Shown piece by piece: positions 12,812 to 25,110 of a DNA stretch of 64,000 nucleotides. Where the stretch lies: contig JAPYMA010001478.1 of NCBI GenBank assembly GCA_035041965.1, positions 1 through 64,000 of the forward strand. The letters are read 5' to 3'. The DNA comes from Anisakis pegreffii. Lineage: Eukaryota > Nematoda > Chromadorea > Rhabditida > Anisakidae. Made by a program: the position numbers and the translations under genes. The stretch's first letter is position 1, and every line of letters starts with the position of its first letter. The notes under the pieces are model-generated. The model was not told the origin of the DNA and searched no databases. It saw only the letters and a list, made by a program, of their open reading frames with translations.

Positions 12812-15800
12812 AAATCACTGGTGCAACAATGAAAGCATTTCTTATGACAATCAACATTGCATTCGTTCGCTTTTGTCATGTTGTTGCATCCGAATCACCA
12901 TGAGCCTCATGTAAAAGTGTTAGATTTAAATATGAGTAAATAGTTGATCGAAAGACGTACAGTGGAGTCGTTTTCATCAGTTTGGAAGCACAACTGAATA
13001 GAATAACACTTTGAAAATATGAGAACAAACCATCATAATGCTTGATGCAAAGCATTTCGTTAAGGTAATTCCTTTGGAAGAACGGTTTGACGTGACTCAT
13101 TTTGTCAGGATGTGGCACACACGATCGCACACACTGCCTGGTCCTATTGTATTCACTGGAAACAAAATCTGTTCTAAATTTTCTAGTTCAATCCAAACTG
13201 AAGGAGCCTTACTAAGTGTTCGAGAGCATCACATTGAAATGTTCAGCAAGAACTGATTTGAGGTTGATGATGGACAATGAAAAATTCCTATTCGAATAAC
13301 TCGAATGAACCAAAACTCAGAGAAGCTGAATCCGAAAAGCTCAACAATCTTCTGCATGGGAGAAGAAAATAACACCTGCAATATGCCGAGTGTTCGTCCT
13401 CTTTGAACAGCTCTCGAGCAAGACTCACCAATGATCTATTGCCGATTCGTGACTGAAATCGCAACCAGCACCGCGTATAGCATCTAAATATTCATCAACT
13501 CTCAATCAGCGGTACCACAAGTCATAAAGATAGACATTTACCAATTTTACGATTACGATTATGAGTGTATTGAGGCAAACGAACGATAAAAATCTCGAGC
13601 GAACATGACTTGCAAAGATTCCACGGATTAGCTGACTTATAAAACAAATTTTCTTGCTGCATTCGCAAAGAGAAAAATGTATGAAATGGAAACAAACCGT
13701 CTATAAAGAATTATTGAGAAATCCAGTGCACGAGTTGAATTTCGCAGGACGTTTTCGATATCTTCATAGCTAAACAGTGAGTCTGGATCTGGTAAAGGGT
13801 TCGCATCACTGTAAAGAACAGACGCTGAGTGCTATCGATGCATCATTGGTCACTCTAATTCAATGATTTTCATTTTGATAGAATCCATCTCGAATCTGAT
13901 CATCTTCGACGGATCACTCGCAAATATTATGCTTTCATAATCATGTCATTATCATAATCATTGGTTGTTCACATTCTGGGATGACGGTGAACGGTTGGTT
14001 TGTCGATCGTTCTATGCGATCGGCAAAATGTTCGTCATTGTTGTGATGGCTTAATGGATTGTTGTTGGTATTCGGCTGGATTTAACTATGCAAATTATCT
14101 ATGGCAACAGGCACTCGTTATTGGTTGGTTGTGGCGTGCTTGATATGCCGATTGCTATGGATCTACTCGGTTACATTAATCGTTTATTACTGATAACGAA
14201 AGATTACTGATTCACTACTGATGGCTGTTCCAAACAACTACTCTGAACGATCGTTGGACAAGTGTTCAATCGATCAATCGGAATGTATTTTCGGGCTCTT
14301 TCTGAGTCCCTCTCCCTAGAAATAAATGGGCATATGGGAGAGTAGCCCAAAACCTCTGTACTTGCCAAATCAATAATTCAAGTTCGGATTTCATGAAGAC
14401 AGATGATTCCAAACGCTATTATCGTTAGCTGCGCGGAAAGAAGAATGCCAAGGAAGGAAGAATGTGATATTAGTGATATTGGTAATAACAGAGAGGCATA
14501 AACTAGTAATGAGTTTGATTTGCTGATTAAATAAATAAATAAAAATCATGTCATTTGATATTTTCTAAAAATTCTCAAAGGAAAGGGAAATGAAATGCTC
14601 AAAGGTTGCAGAGAATAAAAATATCGCTGGCTTATGTCACATATAAATTTAATTTTTGATTGCCTGCCTTCCTTTCAACTGTTCTGAAATCAAAAAAACA
14701 GCCCTGCACAAAGCAAGGAAGAAACGGAACGTGACGAATGAACTGAGCTGACTGACATGTTGATTGCTTATCACCGTCAAAATGCACTTTTAAGCACTAT
14801 GCCTCATAAATGATAACTTGGTACATGCCAATCAACAAGACAGCTGCATTTAAAAAATTAAAAACTGTCGAAATGTTAAAATAACAAAATTTTCACCTAT
14901 CATTCAACTGCCACCAAATTTCGTAACTTTCATGCCAATTTAGTTAATGCTTGTAAAACAACTGAAGTTTGCTGATCGGTGCATTTTCACTCAGTGCCAT
15001 CGTTCCTTTATCACCGTCAACCGCATAGTGCAAAATCTAGTAAACCGGCATACACCACCTACAGCCAGTTGACCATATGCTCTCTTCGATCAACAGATTG
15101 CAAGTTTTTACTGTCAATCCAAACCCGTGACATTTCTCCCTATGTACGGAGAGGATTTTGAATTGTGCCAGTTTGCTCGAAAAATAGATCGACAAATTAC
15201 GATAGCGTGTGCGCTAAACTGAGCGCTTATATCAGTTTCTTCAGAGGTCGCAAAATGTTACGCAAATTTTTGCAAGCTCTGAGCTATCGCTGTTTGATGA
15301 CGAATCGAGTTTAAGCGGCAATACGATGCTTCAAACTAAATTTCAGTTGCGAAGCGCTCAAGGACTCCTTTTGGAATTGCCCGTTTGGTTTCTTTACAGT
15401 CTGAAGCAGTAGTGCTGGATACTTCAGAACATCATGCTTTCAAAGCAATCGACGCATACAATAACAATGCCAGCAATAGAGCAAATGGGCAAAATTTCAC
15501 TTGATCGAAACCTTCACTGAAGCACACTCAGAATGTTGACATTCCCAAATTCAATGAATCTTTACACGAAATCCATGTATTCGACCCCAATGACGAGATG
15601 TAACAAAATTGCAACAATTTTCGTTCGTAACATTTGTTTGCGTAGGTAATGCGAAGATGTAAGGGAGTATAAATAGAATGAATAAGAAGTGTTTGAGGTG
15701 ATTGCTTCTACTTACCAAGATATGTTCGCCAATGATGTGATAAGAGTGAAATTGATCAGCAACTGAAGTATTCTGCACTTCTGGTGATTACGGTAGCGAT

Positions 15801-16140
15801 GCGTCATTGCACACGGCAGTCAGTGCAGCGCAGTGCAGTCTGCTCGGATCGTTTCACAACAATATTAGTAGCAACAATAGTGATGTCGAGAACAATTATA
15901 TGAGCAAAAAGAGAATGAATAAAGGAATTATTTTGCTGTACTTATCGAACGAATTGTCATGCAGAATAGTGTCAGATCATTCATTCACTCCTTTATCGAT
16001 AATGTCAACTTGAAATGCCATCCAAAACGTTTCCTTCAACTGCCAATCATGATTATTGCTCTTCATTTCATCGCATCTCTGAAGTAAACATCACCACTTC
16101 ACAGCAACTGATAAGCGATCGCTGTCACCATTCCCCCCCC
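12812..16140. other. Intergenic, no recognisable gene
   Basis: Short open frames only. A homopolymer C run (nine C) sits at about 16132-16140, just before the palindromes at 16141-16179. Confidence 0.5.
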
Positions 16141-16179
16141 CACAAACAGAAGTTGTTTGTGTGTGAACGCGTTCACACA
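16141..16179. repeat. Hairpin followed by a 20-base perfect palindrome
   Basis: An 8-base stem (CACAAACA with TGTTTGTG, 5-base loop) spans 16141-16161. It is followed by a perfect 20-base palindrome at 16160-16179, centred on AACGCGTT. Confidence 0.85.
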
Positions 16180-17549
16180 GACACGATGTCGTGAGACAGT
16201 CATCCGCTCCGTTCTACACTACTATCGCATCTCTAATAGTCGCACCAATCAGTGAAATAGTTAAATAAGTGCACTTGTTCTCACTGATGCATCAGATTCT
16301 TCATAGAAACACAGTAGTGGACAAGGGATTCAACTTCTTTAACTGATCATGTGTATATTACTTCGATCTATTCCTTAAATCACATCCACTCAATACATCG
16401 AGGTGAACAGAAATTTGCATGAACATTCAAGCAGTACTTTTGACCAACATTCTAAATCCTCTCCTAAATCTACACTGGATAATGCATTAAGCTACGCAAA
16501 GGACAGATATTTTGATTGCATTTCTTATCTAAATGTGATTGAATCATGGAAAGTACACGAAATACATGTATTAAGATAAAGAATATTGGCACTCTTCTGG
16601 GTCAGAGGCCAAAACGCTGAAAATTAGCAAATTTTCCGAAGTCCGAAAACGAACGTCTCTGTGCTCCTCTTACGAACATTTACCAATGCTTATAATACTT
16701 AGCTAGAATTTCGAAGATTATCGTAATCCATTTAAATACGAAACGGTCATGCATATTAAGTTGGACCTAGTTACGACTACCATGGACGATGACGACTTCG
16801 AGGAATGGTTTATATCAACTGGTTGAATGCAAGGTGTTCATATTTTCCTACCCTTGAGTGCGATGACGATATAAACCTGATGAAGTCTGGAAAAGGTATA
16901 GTCTATCAATGTGAAGGAAACCGCTTACAGGAGGAAGGTGAGCAAATTGGCGGGTTCATATTTTGGTAATTTGCTCATTCATCTTTCAATGAAACATTCC
17001 AGGGATCATTTTACTTGTGCAGAGAACAGTCACCAAAGAATTTATCGAACAACACTGTCTAGTGCCTTTGATAGGAGTAGGTAACAAAGCGCTCGTAATA
17101 AGAAATACTGCATATGGGGAGACGCACAACGAAGAAGTGGTATCGTACACAGAATGGAACAAGACGCAATAGATGAAAGATGTGGTCAACAGATCAGTAG
17201 ATGCAGGCACTGAACTCACAATAAGGGATTCCGAATTTACTAGAAATATTTTTGCTCAATTTGAGCAATCTGGCTTTCAAATCAGTGGAGTGCCAGAATA
17301 TCTAGTTTTCATTTCCAATTTATCCTCTAAACAATTCAATTTACACTTCTGAGTATGCTAGTAAGATACTCTCACCACTGGCAATCGCTGAACGAATTAT
17401 TGCGCATACAAAAACAAGGTAGCTGTGAAGTTGACTGTGAAGTTGAGATAGAATACCACGAGTTATCGATAGATGACAGTAATGATAAATGTGTAATAAT
17501 CATCGGAGTAAGCATCAACCACACTTCACATCATTTATTATAGAAAGAA

Positions 17550-17555
17550 TTTATT
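17550..17555 (-). other. Candidate polyadenylation signal of gene A
   Basis: AATAAA on the minus strand, about 200 bases beyond the proposed stop at 17751. The same hexamer is kept at 41552-41557 in the duplicate behind gene D. Confidence 0.4.
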
Positions 17556-17750
17556 GGAAAATATAGTGAATGACGGTAGAAACATGGCAATAGAGCTAAC
17601 TGTTTAAAATAATTATTGCAGAAAAGAATTAATTGGTAGTGACAGTGACAGCATCCAGCTAGAAACTGAACTCATATTCAACGGTTATTTAAGGTATCGA
17701 ATAGCATCGGTATTTAGTTGTTATTGAAGGAGACGGTTGATTTGATCCTC

Positions 17751-20700
17751 TCATAGCGTTCTGAATACGAACAGCACTGCTGATAGGGCGAGAATGGTGA
17801 AGGTGTCAAGTAAATGAGTAGGCGGTGCAGCTTTCGTTGTTGCTTGTTCGGTGGTGGTGGTCGGGGGTTGTTCGGGGGTGGTGGTGGTCGGGGGTTGTTC
17901 GGGGGTGGTGGTGGTCGGGGGTTGTTCGGGGGTGGTGGTGGTCGGGGGTTGTTCAGGTGTCGAACTACCTCCAGAACCCTGAGATTTCGATCGATTTATT
18001 ATTCGGCAACTAACGTCTATGATATTAATTCATGAAAAACGAAATAAATGGAATCCTCTCACACAAAATAGTGTTCCATTGCAGGTACAATTATAATAAC
18101 ATTTTAAATGTGACAATGCTCTTCAAATGTATTATGCTAAGTTGTCCCGACATTACGCTAGTTGTCTTATATTAACCAAGTAAAATATTCTTATTCGCGC
18201 TTAGGGCTTATATTGTGGCTACATTATGTTTTTCAGTAGAGGAAATTTTTAGGATTAGAATGACCCTGAAATGAACAAGTGACATGAATGCTTTCTTAAA
18301 TTAAAACCTCAACTCTCCAAGCGTTTTAATTGAAACAAAGAAATGTTATAAAAGATATCCAACGTACGCCTTGTCCCCATGGAAATCCATTAATGATCGA
18401 GTGACAGTTCTCTGAATGCTCAGGACCAAGCGGTGGCAATTCAGTCGCTACAGGCATCGTCGGACATGACTTTGGATTGACCCAACATTCCATTATTTTC
18501 ACTGTCTAAATTCAGAGATATTGTCGGGGAATTCATTCAACATTTTAAAGCAAAATGTATCGTCTTCTACGCTCTAGAAAAACACTAGACGGACACAAAC
18601 AGCACGAACTCAAAGGAGCTCACAGTCTGTTGAAGGCCCAAAATAGAAAACTAACTCAGAGAATGACTCTTGTTGGAATGTACATAGAGACGTACAACGT
18701 GGAATGTTCGTGGAATTTGAGAACGGGCCACAAAAACGTCATGAAGTAGCGATGGGGTTGCTGCCAATTTTGCTGATGAGTAGTGATTACAATAAAAGGT
18801 AAAGTCTTAACAACAACTTTTAAAATACTGATGCTAGTTCTATGTGCTGCGGATCAGAAATACACAGGATTCTACCTGATAACGTGCATTTGTCAATGGA
18901 GGTGGATCACACGAATTCGGTTGTCTCAAGTCGAGATGATGTGCTGATCCCGGAATGAAGAACGTGTAAACGCCGTTCTTCGATGCCTTCTTAATGCCAC
19001 TTGTATTCGCATACACTCCGCCAGCTGACCACGGATCGAAGCCACCATTCCTAATATCGATAATATTAATCAAACGAGATGATTTTGCATACCTGATCTT
19101 CGTACCTGATTTTTTGCGTACCTGATTTTCGAATAAATCTGAACGATGACTTACAAAAGAAACTCCACCTCATAAACCGAATCTACCTGAACACCTGAAT
19201 CTGCTTGATATATAAGAATCTACGAGAATATATAGGGATCTACCGAGTCTACTTGAATAATAATCTATAGTTCGTTATGCACAATTGATCAGTTTTCAAT
19301 AAATGAGCATTATGCTCAAAAACATTTATATTTCAAAAATTCACAGAGGAAACGTACGTGAAAACGATATTGCTCGCAGCACCAAATTTAAGTCCATATT
19401 CATTCGGTATCGCTGTTTCCCAAAGAAAAGTTGGATTCCAGCCGATCTTAGTGAATTCGTATGCACAGAAATCCAAATCTGCCTTCAGCGGACCTCCATA
19501 CTTCTTACAGTCATCAAAGTAAAAATCGTTCTTTCCGTCCCTCGAACACATCTCAATTATCAATTCGGTGCATTCCTAAAACAGTCAAACTGTTAAACGT
19601 TTACAAAGCATTAAGAACAAGCAGAAATGCACCACCAATATTCTGAGGCAAGAGCATACAAGTTGTGAGATAAATAAACCGGAATCCAGAAGTTGTTCCA
19701 GAATCCAGACAAAAACAACATAATGAGAATTATGAAACATAATCCAGACAAAAATAACGTAATAAGAAGTATTTCAGAAAGGAAGATCAAATCTTGTTTT
19801 GAGTGCTGATCACAATACGAAGAAGCATGTGGTACTTATAAATAATGGAATGCATACGTACTCCTGGAGAGAAAAAACTATGCGTTGACGATTCAGTAAG
19901 GAACATTTTTAGCTACACACTGCAGAACACATTGAATTTTCGTGATAAAGAAAGGTACTGTTGAATAGATGAATGAAGCAAAAACGAAATAGCTGTAAAC
20001 AGTCTCGCCGAAACTGAATGGTATGTTGATACTCTCAGAGCTATTGAGTCTGAACAGAGGAGAACAGAGAGTGAATTCGATGGATAACGTAAACCTGCCA
20101 CGGCCATCCCATCTGCGATCCGAGTTGCGAAATAGCGACGTCTCCGCAAACATCATACTTAACACAGAAGTGTGGATTTTGTCCAGTGTTGTTGTAATAA
20201 AAATTCGCAATTTTATACATGTATTGAACCAGTCCTTTGTCATCCTTCGGCTCTTCACTACCCGCGATCTCACAAGTTTTCTGAAACAGAAATGAAGCAA
20301 ACATCACATGTCGTCGACAGCGCATTCATCCTCTCATCTCAATTCCGTGTCTCATATCGCATGTTCCTCATATTTGTTCGATCGGTGCAATAACCCCATT
20401 TCACCTCATCATGATCGGTAAGGAATTCATGAAAGGAGACGTGGAATATAAAATGAAAAGAATAATTTAACAAACCAACTTTAACGGGCCATCCAGGTAG
20501 TGGTTGAAGCAAACTGTTCGGATAGGGATAGTTCACCATCGCCATATAGTCCAGTGCTTCACGCACAAATGATACCAAATCATCAGTCATCATTAGCAGA
20601 AGTCAACTTCGATTTTTCTTCTATGTGGAACAAATTGTTCAAAAACGTCAGTCCATCAGCTGAAATTCAACTAATTGTTTCACTGATGCATAAATGTCGT

Positions 20701-22972
20701 GTGTATGAGCACGGGTGCATGTTAACGTTGAGATGGACAGGTCGTTGGACAGGTAGTTGCGTTTATCTCTATCCATTTGAATATTCAACTCGAAACTAAT
20801 ATGATGAAGTGACGGTGACGATATTCAATTAAAACAAAATTTTCATAGTACGGCACTCATCCTTGAACCACTTTCAACAAAGCAGCCGAGAAATCATACA
20901 TACCGGTTTGACCTACGCGTATTATCGCATCCCATCCCTTAGCGATCGCGTTCCTATTGCAGCCCGACTGCTCGAATATATCAGTAATCACTTTGTAGAA
21001 GGCTCCCCAATCAACACCACCACCTTTGAAATACATCATAGGCGCGGACGAAGCCCATGACCTGCAGTTATTCATTTTCACTCTTTTTCTCAGAAAATCT
21101 CACTCAATTTATACAAGTAAAAGTTCCTATAAAACCCAACTGTAGCTATTGCAAAAATTTACAAAACAATTCAAAACTCCAGGAACAAATAGTGCACATC
21201 TTCAGAAAACTTACCCGGCAACGATATGAGGATATTTCATACGGAACCACGCGGCGAGCATTCCACCGTACGAACCTCCGAAGGCGATTACAGGCGTTTT
21301 CGGATCACAGTGGAAGACGTTCTTCTTCGCGTACGGTATTAGCTTTGCGTAATCGGCCAGTGCTTGTGTTGTAGTCATATATCCAAGATATGTTACATTC
21401 TTAAACAATACGCATGATTACGGTGCATCGCTAAAGAGCATTTAGAGCAATGCCAGTGATAGACAATGTCGATGCTTCCGCGACATTTCTTACAGCTGGC
21501 TCGATCATACATCTTTGAGGTGTGAAATGAGTGCATTCATTTGTAGTGGAAGTTTTTTCACATACCGTATAACTAAGGTTGCCGAACGGCATCGAAACGC
21601 CATAATAGCGATGCTCGCCGAACAGGAGCGCAGCGTTGAATTTTATGGCCAAGTCGAACATTATTCCCTGCAAGTGAATGGCGTCACTTCCATTCGAAAT
21701 CCCCAACAAAACAATTTTGGAATACCAAAAGATTGCTTTTTGCAATAAAAATTCTCGTTCAGTCGGAATTCATTGCAGAAATGAGATGAAGAAACTGAAC
21801 CGCATTCTCAGCAAATCCCTCGATTGCTCCTTCATTACCAGTGTAGAAAAAGATTGGTCCACCAGGCTTGTAATATGTATCATTGTACAGATATCTGAAA
21901 TTGAATCCTTCGAAGAGCGGTTGTATGAAGTAAGGTAATGTCTGAATCTCTTCTAAACATGCCACGAATGGTGATTTTGAATGGTATGATTCCGAATATT
22001 GTTGTTAATATCGACAATGCTGCAGTCAAACACATTACCGCTGCAGTCAGTCTCGTCACTTCGCGAACCGTTCAAAGTGTAAGTGTCGTTTTCCATCCTA
22101 TTCAAGTTATTTCTTCAATGATCTGTGTTTTTTCGGATGCTTACGTGTGTGCAAGTCGTGATGAGCACCGAGTTCTATAGCAATCGCAATCATGCCGGGT
22201 TTTTCAACCAAGGGTGCTCGCTCTCCTAAGAGGTGCGAGATTAATTAATGTTTTAAATGCATTAATGTAGGCGCGAATGCTTCTACGTGTAGAAAGCAGG
22301 GGAGGATGGACTTTAACGCCAATCTTTTTGAAAGGCTAGGACGCCTTCTATTGTTAAGTACATATCTACAGTACAAACCTTAGCTGCAGTGGATGAGGGC
22401 TGCAGATTGGATGTTGTGAGGGATGCGAGGACATTTCAACTATTGTTGCAGATTGTGCGAAGATCTGTCAAAATTTTCGACAAGGTGCGAAGGGAAAAAA
22501 GGTTGAAAGCAACTAGTCTCATGTGTTTTTCAATCCTGAAACGCATTTTCAGGATGTTTAGCGTTCACAAAATATGATATCTTACTGCTCATCACAAAAT
22601 GCACACACATCTAAAAAGCCAAAAATGGGTATCGTTAGAAAACAATGTGAACGGATTAAAAAGGATTGAAACGGCAATTATATTTTGAATGATTCCCGAA
22701 GAGATCAGTTCGGTTGCAGCGGTGTCTTAATCGATGCAAGAGTGTCAAATTCAGTGAGGAAACCCTATAACTTACTTCATTTTATATGTTTCAGCATTGG
22801 TGAATGCGAAATTATTAATTGGTGCATCGAACCAATCAGTTTTCCATGAGTACGTCGGTTCACTCGAGGATTCCTTGACTGAGAGTGTGACGGGATCACG
22901 TGCTGGTCTATGGGCTCTGACAGCATCACCAATCGCACAAAATGCGAATACTGCGACAATGATGTTCCACAT
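17751..22972 (-). CDS. S28 serine carboxypeptidase A, with Pro/Thr stalk and hydrophobic tail
   Basis: Exons in transcript order: 22972-22776, 21894-21801, 21667-21566, 21399-21215, 21061-20904, 20659-20480, 20280-20095, 19575-19358, 19050-18876, 18505-18368, 17978-17751. Numbering below skips one extra base. The start at 22972 gives a signal peptide of about 20 residues. Catalytic motifs are GGSYGG (Ser174), NGGFDPW (Asp445) and HHLDLR (His477/478). The family cleaves after proline in secreted or lysosomal settings; its substrate here is unknown. The last exon (residues 545-619) holds four copies of PEQPPTTTT (552-587) and a hydrophobic C-terminus from about 600, typical of a GPI signal or membrane anchor on a mucin-like stalk. 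Exon 6 is 180 bases where B, C, D and E have 179. An extra base near 20586 shifts the frame into a stop, so the gene may be broken or the base may be an error. Confidence 0.85.
17846..17962 (-). repeat. 27-base coding minisatellite (PEQPPTTTT) in gene A
   Basis: Four in-frame 27-base units read CCT/CCC-GAA-CAA-CCC-CCG then four ACC on the minus strand. Three of the units are almost identical at base level. The unit count probably varies between individuals, and the plus-strand Gly-rich frames here are its antisense. Confidence 0.9.
19090..19132. repeat. Three short repeats of a splice-donor-like unit in intron 8 of gene A
   Basis: TACCTGAT recurs three times with 13-16 base spacing. Read on the transcribed strand it is ATCAGGTA, resembling the exon 9 donor of the same gene (TATCAG/GTAG). 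Confidence 0.6.
19701..19775. repeat. Two-copy direct repeat in intron 7 of gene A
   Basis: AATCCAGACAAAAA begins both copies, about 40 bases apart, and the similarity continues with a few substitutions. Its role is unknown. Confidence 0.6.
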
Positions 22973-24279
22973 TGAGGATATTCTCGTTCCTGCATTGGAG
23001 ATTATGTGCAGATTCGATGGTGACACATTGAACCAACGATACGCACAAAATATTACTAATCGACGTATTGCAGTTGGTTGAGTGAAGAGTCGCCGGGATC
23101 AAAACTTCGTGGAGTTTGAGAGGAATGTGTTCAAGGGTGGAATTGCTCGCAAAAATGATTTATGCAAAATGTGATTGCGAACACGTTGAGAAACTATGAA
23201 TAAACATCGTTCGCTCATTGTCCATAATCTCATTGCACAAATTGACTGTAGGCTAGGGACTCTAATGGATTGTTTCGAAGCATTATCCAGCAGTTGCGTC
23301 ACAAAAACTAACTTTTTTCCAGCCGCCGAGATTTCCATGCCAGTTCAGTCGCCTTTTTTTCAAACGCACGCAATATGTTTCTCTCAAAGGGACGAGTTAG
23401 CCATACATTGGGTTTCAGTATAAATCTAATCAACATACAGTGCCACGCTGGTTTAGTTTTCCAAAACTTTTTCTCAATATATCCATAATCAACAACACGA
23501 AATCATTAAAACTTCGAGGTAATTTGTGTGTGAGATTGAACAGTAACTACAATCCCCAACAAGAAGCTATGCGAACAAAATGAAAACGAGCATCGAAACA
23601 AGACGATAGAGACGTGCAAATTATTCTATAAAGTTCTCTATGAACATTGAATTTGAATGAAAGCAAGAAGCTGTTATCAGCACAAATGAATTTCTCTACA
23701 ATCCAAAGATTTATCAGTGGTTTTATCATTCGTCAGACGTTGTTGAGATCACTGAACATTGATTTATTGCGTTGTACTTCTTAGTGTCATTCAAAAAATC
23801 AGCATGATTTTAAGCACTGTTGAAATATTTTATGCACTTTTGTATGAGGAGGCGCATGATTCGATGTTGTTGCTCTTGCGAACATTCAGTGCTCTACTAA
23901 CCCTCCTCTCTTCTTCATGATGTAATCCAAAGAAGCATTTTGACAATGCTTGCTAACAACTACCTCACACGCAACACATGATACAATACATCTTTTCCTA
24001 TCCGAAGCTGTCAAATCCGAATCCTCTCATATCCGAACGGCCATTATATACATCGTCGAAAAAATTTACAACCATTGTAAATAATGTATGAAAAATGCAA
24101 TGCATGGATACGGTCAAAGAAGCATGCACGTATTGCAATAACGTGGAATCGCGAGTTGGGTACAGCTTCTCGATTACGAAAGGAATCTTTACTTCACAAT
24201 TCGCTGCTTCCATGCGAAAAGAACCCCATATACACGTCCGCCACTAGTTCATTTCGTTGTTGAAGGCAAAGCCTTTGAT
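22973..24279. other. Upstream region of gene A, no further gene seen
   Basis: It should hold the promoter of gene A, but no defined element can be named. A GTG-initiated extension of exon 1 to 23026 exists but lacks an ATG. Confidence 0.5.
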
Positions 24280-25110
24280 AATGCAACCAAATCATTTTTT
24301 TCATGCAAATGAATTCTATTGTCAGCGAATTATGACATTGAGATGCACAATTGCCCGATATGCATCAGTTGCTGAAACACGATATTCATTTGCGAACTAA
24401 GTCGTGAATATTTTCAAGATGACTCTTTATATGAACTGTAATCTCGAAGATACTTTTGATATGAAAATGATTTGTTCAGTATGCGTTTAGCTTTGTTCCC
24501 TTTGATGCTGACGATTGAATCGTAGCCGTAATACGTTGCTTCACCCGGCTGAGACTGGAATTATTTATGTAATCACTGATCATGCATCTATAAAAACAAT
24601 TACCACTGATAAAACTGCCGAACGTTCCCAGTATTGTTGATAAATAACTAATTCTGCTGTAATATACAATGTTCATTCCACAAAGTACTCTTTTTTCTAA
24701 TCAAATTTTCATTCTTATACGTTCCAAATCAACATTCTTATACGTAGTCGACGAAGAATTAAGCCGGATTTTTTTGGGCATACATTTCAATTCATCAAGA
24801 GATTAATTCTGCTCAATCATTCCTTATCGCTATTTTTTTCATTATTTGAGTCATTGGGAATCTAATCATATCTAATAGAACATTGATTATGATCGAAATT
24901 CTCCAATAATCACCTGTTCAATAACACTCAGTTGAATTTTGTAAAGGGCGTTAACGCCATTTAAATAAAGCTTGATCATTTTGATTTGCATCATTTTACA
25001 GTAGTCAATGGGAATGGGCTGATTAGTTGACCATAAATGACGAGATACTCGGCAGATTTAGAGAGTGCTCGTCAACCAGAACGTTGACGTCAACAGCTCT
25101 AAAACATCGC
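24280..25110. repeat. Left arm of a large inverted repeat
   Basis: This arm of about 0.83 kb pairs in inverted orientation with about 26915-27725. Similarity is high in the middle (around 24475-25060) and fades outward. It includes a minus-strand frame (24476-24676) whose product is nearly identical to that of the other arm. The ends are approximate. Confidence 0.85.

Larger units (their letters stand above)
16790..19050. repeat. Segmental duplication copy 1 (3' flank and 3' exons of gene A)
   Basis: This segment is closely similar to 40830-43040 at an offset of about 24.0 kb, with small indels. It covers the downstream flank, the stalk exon, exon 10 and the intron before it, ending within exon 9 of gene A. 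The matching copy forms the 3' end of gene D. Matching landmarks include the stalk acceptors (17978 and 41982) and exon 10 starts (18505 and 42495). Confidence 0.9.

Noticed and set aside
17814..18035. Plus-strand Gly-rich protein with GGGGRGLF repeats
   Set aside because: It is antisense to the Pro/Thr stalk exon of gene A, which has matching splice sites and phase. The copy at 41839-42039 has the same explanation.
18326..18367. Exon 10 read-through C-terminus for gene A (14 extra residues)
   Set aside because: Kept as an alternative only. The GGC/GTACGT donor and the phase-matched downstream exon with a coherent stalk and tail are more convincing.
18555..18749. Plus-strand 64-codon frame in an intron of gene A
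   Set aside because: A weak resemblance to LINE endonuclease text was considered, but the duplicate in D has stops and no motif is convincing.
22973..23026. N-terminal extension of gene A
   Set aside because: The extension starts with GTG and has no ATG. The ATG at 22972 directly precedes a signal peptide that aligns with the MWEL start of gene B.
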